Shown in pieces: positions 1 through 8,010 of a stretch of 64,000 nt of DNA. The stretch covers positions 62,001 through 126,000 of the forward strand of contig NZ_LZSX01000039.1 in assembly GCF_001665835.1 (NCBI RefSeq), given 5' to 3'. Source of the DNA: Mycobacterium colombiense. Its GTDB lineage: Bacteria; Actinomycetota; Actinomycetes; Mycobacteriales; Mycobacteriaceae. The position numbers were made by a program, and so were the translations under genes. Position 1 is the first letter of the stretch. The number at the start of each line of letters is the position of its first letter. The notes below the pieces were generated by a model. It searched no databases. It was not told the origin of the DNA and saw only the letters and a list, made by a program, of their open reading frames with translations.

Positions 1-729
1 CTCGTTGCCCGCCCCGGCGACCACCTGGGTGTAGTGCAACACCTCTTTGCGGGTCAGCTTGCGGTGCACCCCGTTCTCGTCGTCGAATTCGACGTTGAGC
101 AGCGTCGTCATCAGGTCATCCGACGGGTTGTTGGAGCGCCATTCGACGTAGTCGGCGTAGATCCGGCCGTCGGCGATGGAGTCGGCGTTGGCGACCTTCA
201 ACGGCGCGCCCGGCTTGGTGCGCAGGTTGGCGTCATTGGCGTCGCGCACCGAGATCTGTTCGGATTCCGGGATTCCCAACAGCATCCCGATCACGCGCAT
301 CGGCATCATGGATGCCAGCTCGGCGATGATGTCGAATCCACCGGAGCCGACCAGCGGGTCCAGGCAGCGTATGCAGTACTGCCGAATCTGGTCCTCGAGG
401 GCGGCCATCCGGCGGGGGGTGAACACCCGCGACATCAGGCCTCGCAGCCTCGAGTGCTCCGGTGGGTCCTGGAACATCATGACGCCGCCGGGCATGTCGA
501 ATTTCGACTGGACGAGCTCCAGGATGTCACTTCGCCGGTTGGAGAAGGTCTCCCAGTTGGCCAGGCCGTGCTCGACGTCGGAATGCCTTGACAGGGCCCA
601 GAAGTCGTAGCGTTCGTTGTAGTAGATCGGCGCCTCTTCGCGCAGCCGCGCGTAGATCGGGTAGGGGTTGGCATTGATGTTGACGTCGTAGGGGTCGTAG
701 TAGACGTCGGTGTCGTTGGTGACGGTCAT
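1..729 (-). CDS. Cytochrome P450, N-terminal part (cut by window edge)
   Basis: Haem monooxygenase, first 243 codons only. The helix-C motif DPPEHSRLR is visible, and the fragment ends in the I-helix at VVAGAGNE, just before the expected oxygen-binding Thr; the ExxR and Cys-ligand regions lie outside the window. The ATG start has AAGGA upstream. It begins 11 nt after the stop of the SDR gene upstream and is probably co-transcribed with it, so a P450 hydroxylation followed by alcohol oxidation is a reasonable inference. The substrate and CYP subfamily cannot be told from this piece. Confidence 0.93.
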   Translation of the reverse strand, partial: MTVTNDTDVYYDPYDVNINANPYPIYARLREEAPIYYNERYDFWALSRHSDVEHGLANWETFSNRRSDILELVQSKFDMPGGVMMFQDPPEHSRLRGLMSRVFTPRRMAALEDQIRQYCIRCLDPLVGSGGFDIIAELASMMPMRVIGMLLGIPESEQISVRDANDANLRTKPGAPLKVANADSIADGRIYADYVEWRSNNPSDDLMTTLLNVEFDDENGVHRKLTRKEVLHYTQVVAGAGNE

Positions 730-740
730 CGATGCTTTCC

Positions 741-1574
741 TTACTTCAGGCAGCTGCCGGCATCCACCGGCAGCGCCACGCCGGTGATGTATCGCGCTTC
801 GTCGGAGGCCAGGAACAGCACGGCGTTGCTGATGTCCTGGGCGGTGACCCACGGGATCGGCAGCGTGTGGAAGGTTTGGCAGATCGGCGCGAGGTCGTCC
901 GGCCCCGGGTTCTCCAGGTCGGGGCGGAAGGCATGAAAGGTGCCCTCGTTGATCAGCAGCGGCGTGTTCACGTGGGTCGGCAGCACGGCGTTGACCCGGA
1001 TCATCTTGTGCCCCAATTCAACTGCGAACGCCCGCATCAGCCCGATCACCCCGTGCTTGGCCGACGTGTAGTGGCCGGTGTGCAAGTAGGCCTTCTTACC
1101 CGCGACCGACGAGGTCAAGATGATCGAACCGCCGCGGTCCCCGGCCAGCATGTGCGGGACACCGGCTTTGACCGACTTCCACACCCCGCTGAGGTTGACG
1201 TCGATCATCTCCTGCCACAGCGCCTCGTCGGTCTTGTGCAGCTTGCCGGTCATCGTGCCGATGCCCGCGTTGGCGACGATGACATCCAGCCGCCCCAGCT
1301 GTTCGACGCCGCTGTCGACCGCCGCCTTCAACGCGTCGTACTCACGCACGTCCACTTCGGCGGTCACGACGCGAGCTCCGGCGTCCTTGACCATGCCCGC
1401 GGTGATATCGAGGTCTTCCGGCGTCGCGGCGGGGGCCGGCGACCCTTCGAATCCACGGCAGATGTCGACCGCGATGATGTCGGCACCCTCCTGCGCGAGC
1501 CGGACGGCGTGACTTCTGCCCTGCCCCCGCGCCGCACCTGTCACGAATGCGACCTTGTCATCCATCCGACCCAT
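741..1574 (-). CDS. Mycofactocin-type SDR family oxidoreductase
   Basis: Short-chain dehydrogenase of 277 aa. The N-terminal cofactor motif GAARGQGRSHAVRLA followed by IIAVDIC is typical of the subfamily whose tightly bound NAD is thought to be recycled by mycofactocin. The Ser/Tyr/Lys triad is in SSVAGKKAYLHTGHYTSAKH. I chose the ATG at 1574 (MGRMDDKV) because GGAGG lies 4 nt upstream; ATG 1565 has poorer spacing and the longer reading lacks support. It probably forms an operon with the P450 that follows. Family call sure, substrate unknown. Confidence 0.9.
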   Translation of the reverse strand: MGRMDDKVAFVTGAARGQGRSHAVRLAQEGADIIAVDICRGFEGSPAPAATPEDLDITAGMVKDAGARVVTAEVDVREYDALKAAVDSGVEQLGRLDVIVANAGIGTMTGKLHKTDEALWQEMIDVNLSGVWKSVKAGVPHMLAGDRGGSIILTSSVAGKKAYLHTGHYTSAKHGVIGLMRAFAVELGHKMIRVNAVLPTHVNTPLLINEGTFHAFRPDLENPGPDDLAPICQTFHTLPIPWVTAQDISNAVLFLASDEARYITGVALPVDAGSCLK

Positions 1575-1593
1575 ACATCCTCCACCCATCGAC

Positions 1594-1611
1594 TTTGGGC
1601 GATCGCCCAAA
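1594..1611. promoter_or_regulatory. 18-bp perfect palindrome upstream of the SDR-P450 pair
   Basis: TTTGGGCGATCGCCCAAA is a perfect 18-bp dyad ending 20 bp upstream of the chosen SDR start. Size and position suggest an operator for a dimeric TetR-like repressor; no regulator gene is adjacent. The core GCGATCGC is itself a common palindrome in high-GC DNA, so only the flanking TTTG/CAAA extension is informative. Confidence 0.5.
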
Positions 1612-1809
1612 ACTGTGGCGCAGGCCATGTTTAGCAGCATCCCGACGAGTCCGTCAAGGCCGTAGGGCGGCCTCGATCAGCGTCGCCGCGATGGCTTCTC
1701 TTTAAGGAGACGTCACGGGCCCGCCCGACTTCGTGAAGATTTGCGGCAGGGGTGTGAAGGCTTCGTTAAGAACGAGGCACGCCGCCCGCGGGACCCGCAC
1801 CGTGGGACC

Positions 1810-2640
1810 ATGACGTTCGCCGCTACCCGCGACGGCGCCCTGCGCTGGACGCAGGCGCCGCTGCGCGCCGTGCCCGGCGCGGCGTCGGTTCGCGTGACGG
1901 CCACCTATGCGGTCATCCTGCTCGTCATCTATCTCGTCCTCGCGGCGCTGGGCCCGCATGCGCACGAGGTCGCCGTAAGCCGCATGAGCACAAACGTTCA
2001 CAATCTTGGGCGCGGACATCTGGGCACTTTGATCGGGAGCGCATTCGTCAACGACGGCGGTGATCTGTTCTTCTGGCTGCCCGGGCTGGTCTGCCTGCTG
2101 GCCTTGGGTGAACTCATGTGGTGTGGTCGGGGTCTGCTCGTCACCTTTGCCGTCGGCCACATCGGCGCCACGTTGATCGTCGCGGTCGGGCTGGTCGCTG
2201 CCATCGAGACGGGGATGCTGCCGGTCTCGGTCGCCCGCGCCAGTGACGTGGGGATCAGTTATGGCGCGGTATGTGTGCTCGGCGCGTTCACGGCGGCGGT
2301 CCCGGCGCGCTGGCGCGGGGTCTGGGCGGGCTGGTGGCTGGGGACCGCGGTGGTGGCGGCCGCGGGCGCGGATTTCACCGCCGTCGGCCACGTGGTGGCG
2401 TTGCTGCTCGGCATCGGATTGTCGTTCCGGTTGCGGCCGGCTGCCACTTGGACACCGCTGCACCAGGCCTTGCTCATGGTCGGTGTCACGTTCGGCTATC
2501 TGTTGCTCGCCGGGCCTTCGCTGATGGCGCCGGCCGGCGGCCTGGCCGGTGCGCTCATCGGGCTGGCCACCAATCGCTCGCTAGTCAGGGGGCCCGGTCA
2601 GTGTGTCGACGTGGTAGCGGCTGGCGGTCCAGGGCGGTGA
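1810..2640 (+). CDS. Rhomboid-like multi-pass membrane protein
   Basis: Protein of 276 aa with about six hydrophobic segments, starting at TYAVILLVIYLVLAALG, and a FVNDGGDLFFWLPG stretch after the first loop. The pattern resembles mycobacterial rhomboid-like proteins. I do not see a clear GxSG serine motif, and the late His in VGHVVALLLG is only suggestive, so proteolytic activity is not claimed. The ATG at 1810 was chosen because the protein before it is polar and not conserved-looking; its ribosome site is weak. Its 3' end overlaps the convergent GH172 gene by 60 nt. Confidence 0.7.
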   Translation: MTFAATRDGALRWTQAPLRAVPGAASVRVTATYAVILLVIYLVLAALGPHAHEVAVSRMSTNVHNLGRGHLGTLIGSAFVNDGGDLFFWLPGLVCLLALGELMWCGRGLLVTFAVGHIGATLIVAVGLVAAIETGMLPVSVARASDVGISYGAVCVLGAFTAAVPARWRGVWAGWWLGTAVVAAAGADFTAVGHVVALLLGIGLSFRLRPAATWTPLHQALLMVGVTFGYLLLAGPSLMAPAGGLAGALIGLATNRSLVRGPGQCVDVVAAGGPGR

Positions 2641-4623
2641 GTCGGCGGTGGGCGTCAGGGTGACGCTCACCTGCGCCTTGCCCGCCGTGACCGAGCGCGG
2701 CACCAGGTAGGTGTCGTCCAGCCAGCGGTGAAAGGTGTTGCTGCGCGGCTGTAGCCAGTTGCCCGTCGGTACGCCGTCGACGGCGACGTCCGCCGATTGA
2801 AATCCAGTCGCTTGATCCGCGGTGCGGCGTAGCAGGATGCCGTGGTTGTCCGGATCGATCTGGACGTGAAAGGTGATCGCGCCCTGGGTGGTACGGACCG
2901 AGCCGACCACGGGCAGGGTGTCCTGGGTGCCCTCGTATTCGCTGACCAGTAGCTGATCGGTCGCGTCGGAGTCGGTGTAGCCGTGCAGGACTCGATTGAT
3001 GGGGTCGGTGGGGTTGACGTCGTCACCGGCGGTGACGCCGGCGTCGGGCTGTGTGTAGAGGAATGCGGTTGAGCTGTAGTCGGGTTGGACCATATTCCTT
3101 TTCCCGTGCTCGATGCCGAATCGGATCCCGGAGTGATAGCCGATCGCGTCGGCCAGCATGATGCGGTAGACGGCGACGCAGTAGTCGGCGCATCCGCCCG
3201 TGGCGGTGCGTTGATCGGGCTGGCCGTTGAGTGGGTCGCTGAAGTGGGTGCCGTTCTTGAAGTACCAGCCGCCCTCGTAGAGGTCCTCGGTGCCGGTTCC
3301 GTACCACTGCGGGGATGCGGCGCCGTCGGTGTAGACCCGCTCGGCGCCTTCGAGAAAGTAAGGGGCGTCATCACTGAACGCCGTTTTGGTTCGATAGCCG
3401 CGGATGGTGTGACTGACGCCGACGAATTTGCCGCGTCCCTGCTCCTCGGCGAACACCCAGTCCTGGCCCGCGACCGTCGGTCCGGCGTGCGAGCGCGCGG
3501 TGAAGTAGCCGGCGCGGCCGCTGGTCAATGCGGGCGCCCATTGGCCGTCGGGTGTGGTGGCGAGGTCGCTGACTATCCCCGTGACCGGGCCGGCGCCCGT
3601 GTTGACGAGCGAGACACGGGCCGACTGCGCGAAAGGCATTGGCCACCAATCGCATAACACCACCGATCCATCGGGTTGGATGCTGGTCCCGAACATCAAC
3701 GATCGCACGGGGTTCGCACCGAGTCCGGCACCGAAGAATTCCCCGAGTGGCGAGTCGACCATGGTCCGGCCGTCGAACTCAATCTGCAGCCGCAATCCGT
3801 CCAGCTGTTCCACCGCCGGTTCGGGCAGTTGCAGCCGCAGCTCCGAGACGCTGGCCGAGCCAGTCGATTCGGCGATGGTTTGCGCGGCACCGGCGGCCAG
3901 GTCGCTGACCCGAGTGCTGTGCGCCGCCCCGGCTGCCACCGGTTTGGGGTCAACCACGCCGGCGGACTTGAGCGTGTCCAGCACATCGAGCGCGGGATCG
4001 GAGGGTGAGAACGTGTTAACCCCGTCGCCATCGGGAAACTGCCGATAGTCGACGTGGTAATACTCCAAATGCGATGTGACGCTGACCCGCATCGAACGCC
4101 GGTAGGGCATCGGCACTTTGATGTAGACGCCGCCGGGCGATTGTGCGGCGTTGGCCACCAGCGGCCATACAAATGGGGCCCCCAATTTGCCGTCGACCAA
4201 CGATTGCAATGGTGTGTCTACAACGGCCTGCCCGTCCAGCTCGATGCGGATGTTTCCGAGAGCGCGGACATTGCCGCCGTCGCGGGTCAGCCAGATCGAA
4301 TCGATTTCTCCGGCACCGTGATCCTCCGCGATGACGCAGCCGGCACCCCCGGGTGCCAGGCACCCGCCACTGCCGTTGCGATTGCCCGTGGACATGTCGA
4401 AATCGCCGCCGCTGCGGTCAAAGCTCGATACCTGCAGAGTCTGCGAACCAGGGTTCAAATAGGGCAACAGGTCCAATCGACGGTAGGTATCCCAGCCGAC
4501 CATTCGTGCGCCCGATTGGTTTGTGTCGGGTGCGGCCGGCTCCGCGCCGGCCGCCCCGGCACCGGGATTTACCAATAGCAGCAACGCGAATACCGCGGAA
4601 CTCACGCGCACCGCAGCCGACAT
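2581..4623 (-). CDS. Secreted GH172 (DUF2961) glycoside hydrolase
   Basis: Exported protein of 680 aa: a hydrophobic signal segment (about residues 8-28, ending AGAAGAEPA), then a duplicated jelly-roll DUF2961 fold. The family hallmark GTGTED is at residues 442-447, preceded by FLEGAERVYTDG; Glu446 and Glu425 are the likely catalytic pair. GH172 members act on fructofuranose or arabinofuranose ends, and mycobacterial or bacteroidete relatives include exo-D-arabinofuranosidases, so cell-wall arabinan trimming is a reasonable inference. ATG 4623 was chosen to place the signal peptide; upstream TTG/GTG codons would add a polar tail. It converges on the rhomboid-like gene. Confidence 0.88.
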   Translation of the reverse strand: MSAAVRVSSAVFALLLLVNPGAGAAGAEPAAPDTNQSGARMVGWDTYRRLDLLPYLNPGSQTLQVSSFDRSGGDFDMSTGNRNGSGGCLAPGGAGCVIAEDHGAGEIDSIWLTRDGGNVRALGNIRIELDGQAVVDTPLQSLVDGKLGAPFVWPLVANAAQSPGGVYIKVPMPYRRSMRVSVTSHLEYYHVDYRQFPDGDGVNTFSPSDPALDVLDTLKSAGVVDPKPVAAGAAHSTRVSDLAAGAAQTIAESTGSASVSELRLQLPEPAVEQLDGLRLQIEFDGRTMVDSPLGEFFGAGLGANPVRSLMFGTSIQPDGSVVLCDWWPMPFAQSARVSLVNTGAGPVTGIVSDLATTPDGQWAPALTSGRAGYFTARSHAGPTVAGQDWVFAEEQGRGKFVGVSHTIRGYRTKTAFSDDAPYFLEGAERVYTDGAASPQWYGTGTEDLYEGGWYFKNGTHFSDPLNGQPDQRTATGGCADYCVAVYRIMLADAIGYHSGIRFGIEHGKRNMVQPDYSSTAFLYTQPDAGVTAGDDVNPTDPINRVLHGYTDSDATDQLLVSEYEGTQDTLPVVGSVRTTQGAITFHVQIDPDNHGILLRRTADQATGFQSADVAVDGVPTGNWLQPRSNTFHRWLDDTYLVPRSVTAGKAQVSVTLTPTADSPPWTASRYHVDTLTGPPD

Positions 4624-5028
4624 AGCCACTGAGCCTACTTTTGTCGGCCTCGTCGGCGGATGATCCGGCCGCAACTTTCGCAATTAAACACGGTACGTAC
4701 TAGCAGTTTAGGAATGGGCGCAATTTCGTACTGAAAGTTGGATTTAGCCCCGCTGGACAAGCTCGTATCCTGTTTCGGGCCAACGTCTTTAGGCCCGTCC
4801 GCATACTCACGGAATGCGGTTAAGGCGGCCGCAAGCATCGTCTTCGCTACTCGACCAGGACAAAGGGCGACGATCGCATTCAACTACTCTCCCTGCTGCG
4901 CAGTAAAAACGGCATTTCGCGGGAATTTACGAGCGCACACCCTCGCGACGATTCGAATTCGTGCGCCCGTCACCCGTCGGCTTTCAGTCAGGTGACGTAA
5001 TTAATCGAAAATTACTCATTCCATACTC
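4624..5028. other. Non-coding, lower-GC interval
   Basis: About 400 bp without a convincing gene. It is visibly less GC-rich than its surroundings and contains short dyads such as CCGCAT/ATGCGG (4799-4804, 4814-4819). An 82-codon leftward reading here (4635-4883) has no recognisable domain. The interval separates the divergent GH172 and mini-lipoprotein genes and probably carries both promoters. Confidence 0.5.
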
Positions 5029-5095
5029 GTCCGAGAGCGCCACGCGTAATATACCTACTCTCGGGCGAAAGATTTCTCCTACGAACGGAGTGGTC
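5029..5095 (+). promoter_or_regulatory. Promoter and leader of the mini-lipoprotein, with SD hairpin
   Basis: A 9-bp dyad GTCCGAGAG (5029-5037) / CTCTCGGGC (5058-5066, one G-T pair) flanks a -10-like TAATAT (5047-5052), so transcription would start near 5059. In the leader, CTCC (5076-5079) can pair with the Shine-Dalgarno GGAG (5087-5090) across a 7-nt loop, which could hide the ribosome site. This is inference from sequence only. Confidence 0.4.
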
Positions 5096-5218
5096 ATGTC
5101 TGGTCTGAAATACAAAGTTGTTCTTGGTCTTCTCCTCACCTTCGCCGCCCTCACGGCTTCCGGCTGCACAACGCCGATAACCATCGACTGCGGACCTAAC
5201 CTGACCTGCACAATGTAG
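5096..5218 (+). CDS. 40-aa predicted lipoprotein
   Basis: Very short gene with the full layout of a lipoprotein: basic start (MSGLKYK), a hydrophobic stretch VVLGLLLTFAAL, and a lipobox-like ASGC with the acylated Cys at residue 24. The mature part would be only 17 residues with two further Cys (C32, C38) that could form a disulphide loop. The -3 position of the lipobox is Ala rather than Leu, slightly atypical. GGAG lies 5 nt before the ATG, and a 6-bp hairpin starts 2 nt after the stop, so it looks like its own transcription unit. I do not recognise the family; a lysis-protein or signalling-peptide role is possible but unproven. Confidence 0.65.
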   Translation: MSGLKYKVVLGLLLTFAALTASGCTTPITIDCGPNLTCTM

Positions 5219-5220
5219 GT

Positions 5221-5237
5221 CTGCCGGGTAACGGCAG
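5221..5237 (+). terminator. Hairpin directly after the mini-lipoprotein stop
   Basis: CTGCCG (5221-5226) and CGGCAG (5232-5237) form a perfect 6-bp stem with a 5-nt loop, 2 nt after the stop codon. No T-run follows, as is common for mycobacterial intrinsic terminators; it may equally be an mRNA 3'-end stabiliser. Confidence 0.45.
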
Positions 5238-5251
5238 GGGCTCAGTTACTC

Positions 5252-5357
5252 GCACCCATTACTCGGTACGGCCCATATTCGGGCCTATTGAGTGCTCCCT
5301 TCGGGACATTGGGTGCCAGTTCTCGCACGGCTACATGCCGCGACGTGCCGGCGTAGC
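5252..5357 (+). ncRNA. Candidate structured RNA (three-way junction plus hairpin)
   Basis: Outer stem GCACCCA (5252-5258) with TGGGTGC (5310-5316). Inside it is a 13-bp stem: 5261-5268 pairs with 5286-5293 (two G-U pairs), C5269 bulges, GGCCC 5270-5274 pairs with GGGCC 5281-5285, and the loop is ATATTC. A small stem TCCC (5296-5299) / GGGA (5303-5306) follows. Downstream, GCTAC (5330-5334) and GCCG (5337-5340) pair with CGGC (5349-5352) and GTAGC (5353-5357). The nested perfect pairings in a gene-free interval are unlikely to be all chance, but the strand is assumed. It could be a 3'UTR element of the mini-lipoprotein or a separate sRNA. It matches no mycobacterial RNA family I know. Confidence 0.4.
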
Positions 5358-5853
5358 GGATTCTGCCGTGACCGCATCGGCCGAGGCATCGTGATGTGAA
5401 AGCAGCCGGGCCTCAAGGCTGTTGCGGACCACCGGTTGCTCGGGCCGTGCGCACGCTCTGCGCGAATTTGCTTGCTGCCCTTTGCGCGGGTTAGTGGTCA
5501 GCTAATCGCCTCGCGCGACAACGCTGAAAAGTGGTTGGCCCCGACACCTGAGCGGTTCGGGTGGGGGAACTCGTGTGGTTTTGAATCCGGTTGGCGATTC
5601 CAGAGTTAACGCTGACTCGGCATTTCCCCACCTCGGCCGGCATAGTTGGAGTTCACCTGGTCCGTGATCCCGATTGTCACTGTGACAAATCGGCTTAAGC
5701 CACTGCGGCGCAAGAGAATCACTTCCCGCTCGGGCATTGCGGGTGCTGCGTTGAGGTCCTCACGTGGGCAAAGCGGCTTAGTACGCGAGAGGGGTAGACG
5801 CGGCCCGATCGCCGGCCGCGGTTCCGATCCCCGGACCACTCGATGAATTTGGG
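5358..5853. other. Non-coding interval with one dyad
   Basis: No convincing gene. A CAGCC/GGCTG stem occurs at 5403-5407/5417-5421, and a perfect dyad TTGTCAC-T-GTGACAA at 5674-5688, which could be an operator. Short readings on both strands lack ribosome sites or recognisable domains. Confidence 0.45.
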
Positions 5854-6885
5854 CTAGCCCTTCTCGCTTTTGAGATCTCGATCCCGGCTGGGCTGAACGC
5901 GTTTGGGCTCGCCGGGCATTTTCGGATAGTTCGGCGGATACGGCATGTCCCCAAGCCCGCGCTCTTCGTCGGCCTCGGCCATTTCCAGTAGGGAATCGAT
6001 CGATTGGACCGCATCATCCATTGCGGCCCAGGGGTCTTCTCGATCTGTGACCAGATCGGGCACGGTTGCCATGGTGTAGTCGTCCGGCTCGGCGTCGGCC
6101 AGCTCCTTCCACGTCAGTGGCATCGAGACCGTCGCGATCGGGGTGCGTCGCACCGAATACGCCGACGCCATGGTGCGGTCCCGGGCGTTCTGGTTGAAAT
6201 CGATGAAAATGCGCTCGCCGCGCTCTTCCTTCCACCAGGACGTGGTGACGAGGTCGGGTGCACGGCGCTCCACCTCGCGGGCCAGGGCGATGCCGGCGCG
6301 GCGCACCTGGATGAAATCCCAGTCGCTGGCGATCCGCAGAAACAGGTGGATCCCGCGACCACCCGAGGTCTTCGGATATCCGACCAGACCGAGCTCGTCG
6401 AGCAGCGGCCGCAACACCTCGACCGCGACGGTGCGCGCCTGCTCGAACGCGACACCGGGCTGCGGGTCCAGATCGATGCGCAATTCGTCGGGATGGTCGG
6501 TATCCGGGCAGCGCACCTGCCACGGGTGCAAGGTGACGGTGCCCATCTGTGCCGCCCACACGACCGCCGCCGGATGAGTCACCTTCAGCGCGTCGGCCGT
6601 CCGCCCGGACGGAAACGTCACCTGGCACGTCTGCAGGTAGTCGGGATGGTGCTGCGGGATCCGCTTCTGGTAGATCTCCTCGCCGTCGATGCCGTCAGGG
6701 AAACGCTGCAGGTGGGTGGGCCGGTCGCGCAGCGTGTCGAGCATCGGACCGCCCGCGACGGCGCGGTAGTAGTCCACCAGGTGTCGCTTGGTCCCCTTCG
6801 ACCCCAGTTTGGGGAAATACACCTTGTCCGGATTGGTCAGGCGCACCGCAATGCCGTCGACGTCGAGCTCCTCTGCAGCAGCCAT
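5854..6885 (-). CDS. LigD-type primase-polymerase (AEP superfamily)
   Basis: Stand-alone polymerase of 343 aa, like M. tuberculosis Rv3730c / M. smegmatis PolD-type proteins. Catalytic signatures are DLD (residues 138-140), SGGRGIH (174-180) and the third acidic residue in IFID (Asp229). Enzymes of this type add NTPs or dNTPs at primer ends and gaps, and are thought to help NHEJ or base-excision repair with ligase partners. It is divergent from ligC with only 26 bp between start codons, so a shared promoter region is likely. The C-terminal tail is basic and low-complexity. Confidence 0.93.
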   Translation of the reverse strand: MAAAEELDVDGIAVRLTNPDKVYFPKLGSKGTKRHLVDYYRAVAGGPMLDTLRDRPTHLQRFPDGIDGEEIYQKRIPQHHPDYLQTCQVTFPSGRTADALKVTHPAAVVWAAQMGTVTLHPWQVRCPDTDHPDELRIDLDPQPGVAFEQARTVAVEVLRPLLDELGLVGYPKTSGGRGIHLFLRIASDWDFIQVRRAGIALAREVERRAPDLVTTSWWKEERGERIFIDFNQNARDRTMASAYSVRRTPIATVSMPLTWKELADAEPDDYTMATVPDLVTDREDPWAAMDDAVQSIDSLLEMAEADEERGLGDMPYPPNYPKMPGEPKRVQPSRDRDLKSEKG

Positions 6886-6911
6886 ACCTTCGATTCCAGC
6901 ACAATCAGGCT

Positions 6912-7982
6912 ATGGACCTCCCTGTCATGCCGCCGGTGTCGCCGATGCTGGCGAAGTCGGTGCGCTCAATTCCCCCTGACGCGTCCTATGAGCCCAAGTG
7001 GGACGGCTTCAGGTCGATCTGTTTCCGCGACCACGACCAGGTCGAGCTGGGCAGCCGCAACGAACGACCGATGACGCGCTATTTCCCCGAGCTGCTCGCC
7101 GCGGCCAAAGCCGAGCTGCCGGATCGCTGCGTGATCGACGGCGAGATCGTCATCGCCACCGACCACGGGCTGGATTTCGAGGCGCTGCAACAGCGCATTC
7201 ACCCGGCCGACTCACGCGTGCGGATGCTCGCCGAGGCCACGCCGGCGTCCTTCATCGCGTTCGACCTGCTCGCCCTCGACGACGACGACTACACACGACG
7301 GCCCTTCAGCGAGCGGCGCGCCGCCCTGGTCGACGCCCTGGCGGGCTCGGGACCCTCGATCCACGTCACGCCGGCGACGACCGATCTGGGCACCGCGCAG
7401 CGCTGGTTCGACGAATTCGAGGGCGCCGGCCTCGACGGCGTGATTGCCAAGCCGCTCGGCATCACCTACCAGCCGGACAAGCGGATCATGTTCAAGATCA
7501 AACACGAGCGGACCGCCGACTGTGTGGTCGCCGGCTATCGGGTGCACAAATCCGGCGCCGACGCGATCGGTTCGCTGTTGTTGGGCCTGTATCAGGATGA
7601 CGGCCAGCTCGCGTCGGTCGGCGTGATCGGCGCGTTTCCGATGGCGGAGCGGCGGCGGCTCTTCGACGAACTACAGCCGCTCGTCACCGATTTCGAGAAC
7701 CACCCGTGGAATTGGGCCGCGCACGAAGCCGGCGAGCGGACTCCTCGTAAGAACGAGTTCTCGCGCTGGAACGCCGGCAAGGATCTGTCGTTCGTGCCGC
7801 TGCGGCCCGAGCGGGTGGTCGAGGTCCGCTACGACCACATGGAAGGCCGGCGATTTCGTCATACCGCACAGTTCAATCGGTGGCGTCCGGATCGCGAACC
7901 ACGCTCGTGCACCTACCAACAACTCGAACAACCGGTGACGTTCAGCCTCGGCGAGATCGTGCCGGGACTCGGTGCGGGCTAG
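6912..7982 (+). CDS. ligC: ATP-dependent DNA ligase LigC
   Basis: Ligase of 356 aa, the size of M. tuberculosis LigC (Rv3731). Motif I KWDG places the adenylated lysine at K29. The nucleotidyltransferase core continues through DGEIVI and DGVIAKP, with the OB-fold after about residue 195. It lacks the polymerase and nuclease domains of LigD. LigC is a minor ligase implicated in backup end-joining and excision repair with the neighbouring LigD-type polymerase. The ATG at 6912 gives the family N-terminus MDLPVMPPVSPMLAK; a longer upstream reading would run into the divergent gene. Confidence 0.95.
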   Translation: MDLPVMPPVSPMLAKSVRSIPPDASYEPKWDGFRSICFRDHDQVELGSRNERPMTRYFPELLAAAKAELPDRCVIDGEIVIATDHGLDFEALQQRIHPADSRVRMLAEATPASFIAFDLLALDDDDYTRRPFSERRAALVDALAGSGPSIHVTPATTDLGTAQRWFDEFEGAGLDGVIAKPLGITYQPDKRIMFKIKHERTADCVVAGYRVHKSGADAIGSLLLGLYQDDGQLASVGVIGAFPMAERRRLFDELQPLVTDFENHPWNWAAHEAGERTPRKNEFSRWNAGKDLSFVPLRPERVVEVRYDHMEGRRFRHTAQFNRWRPDREPRSCTYQQLEQPVTFSLGEIVPGLGAG

Positions 7983-8010
7983 GACGGTGCCCCGGCCACG
8001 GAGAGGCTGC

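Noticed and set aside
1702..2463. 253-codon leftward reading over the rhomboid-like gene
   Set aside because: Arg/Gln/His-rich composition with no domain; it is the antisense shadow of a hydrophobic protein.
4635..4883. 82-codon leftward reading between GH172 and the mini-lipoprotein
   Set aside because: No ribosome site or signal, a mixed composition, and it overlaps the upstream region of the GH172 gene.
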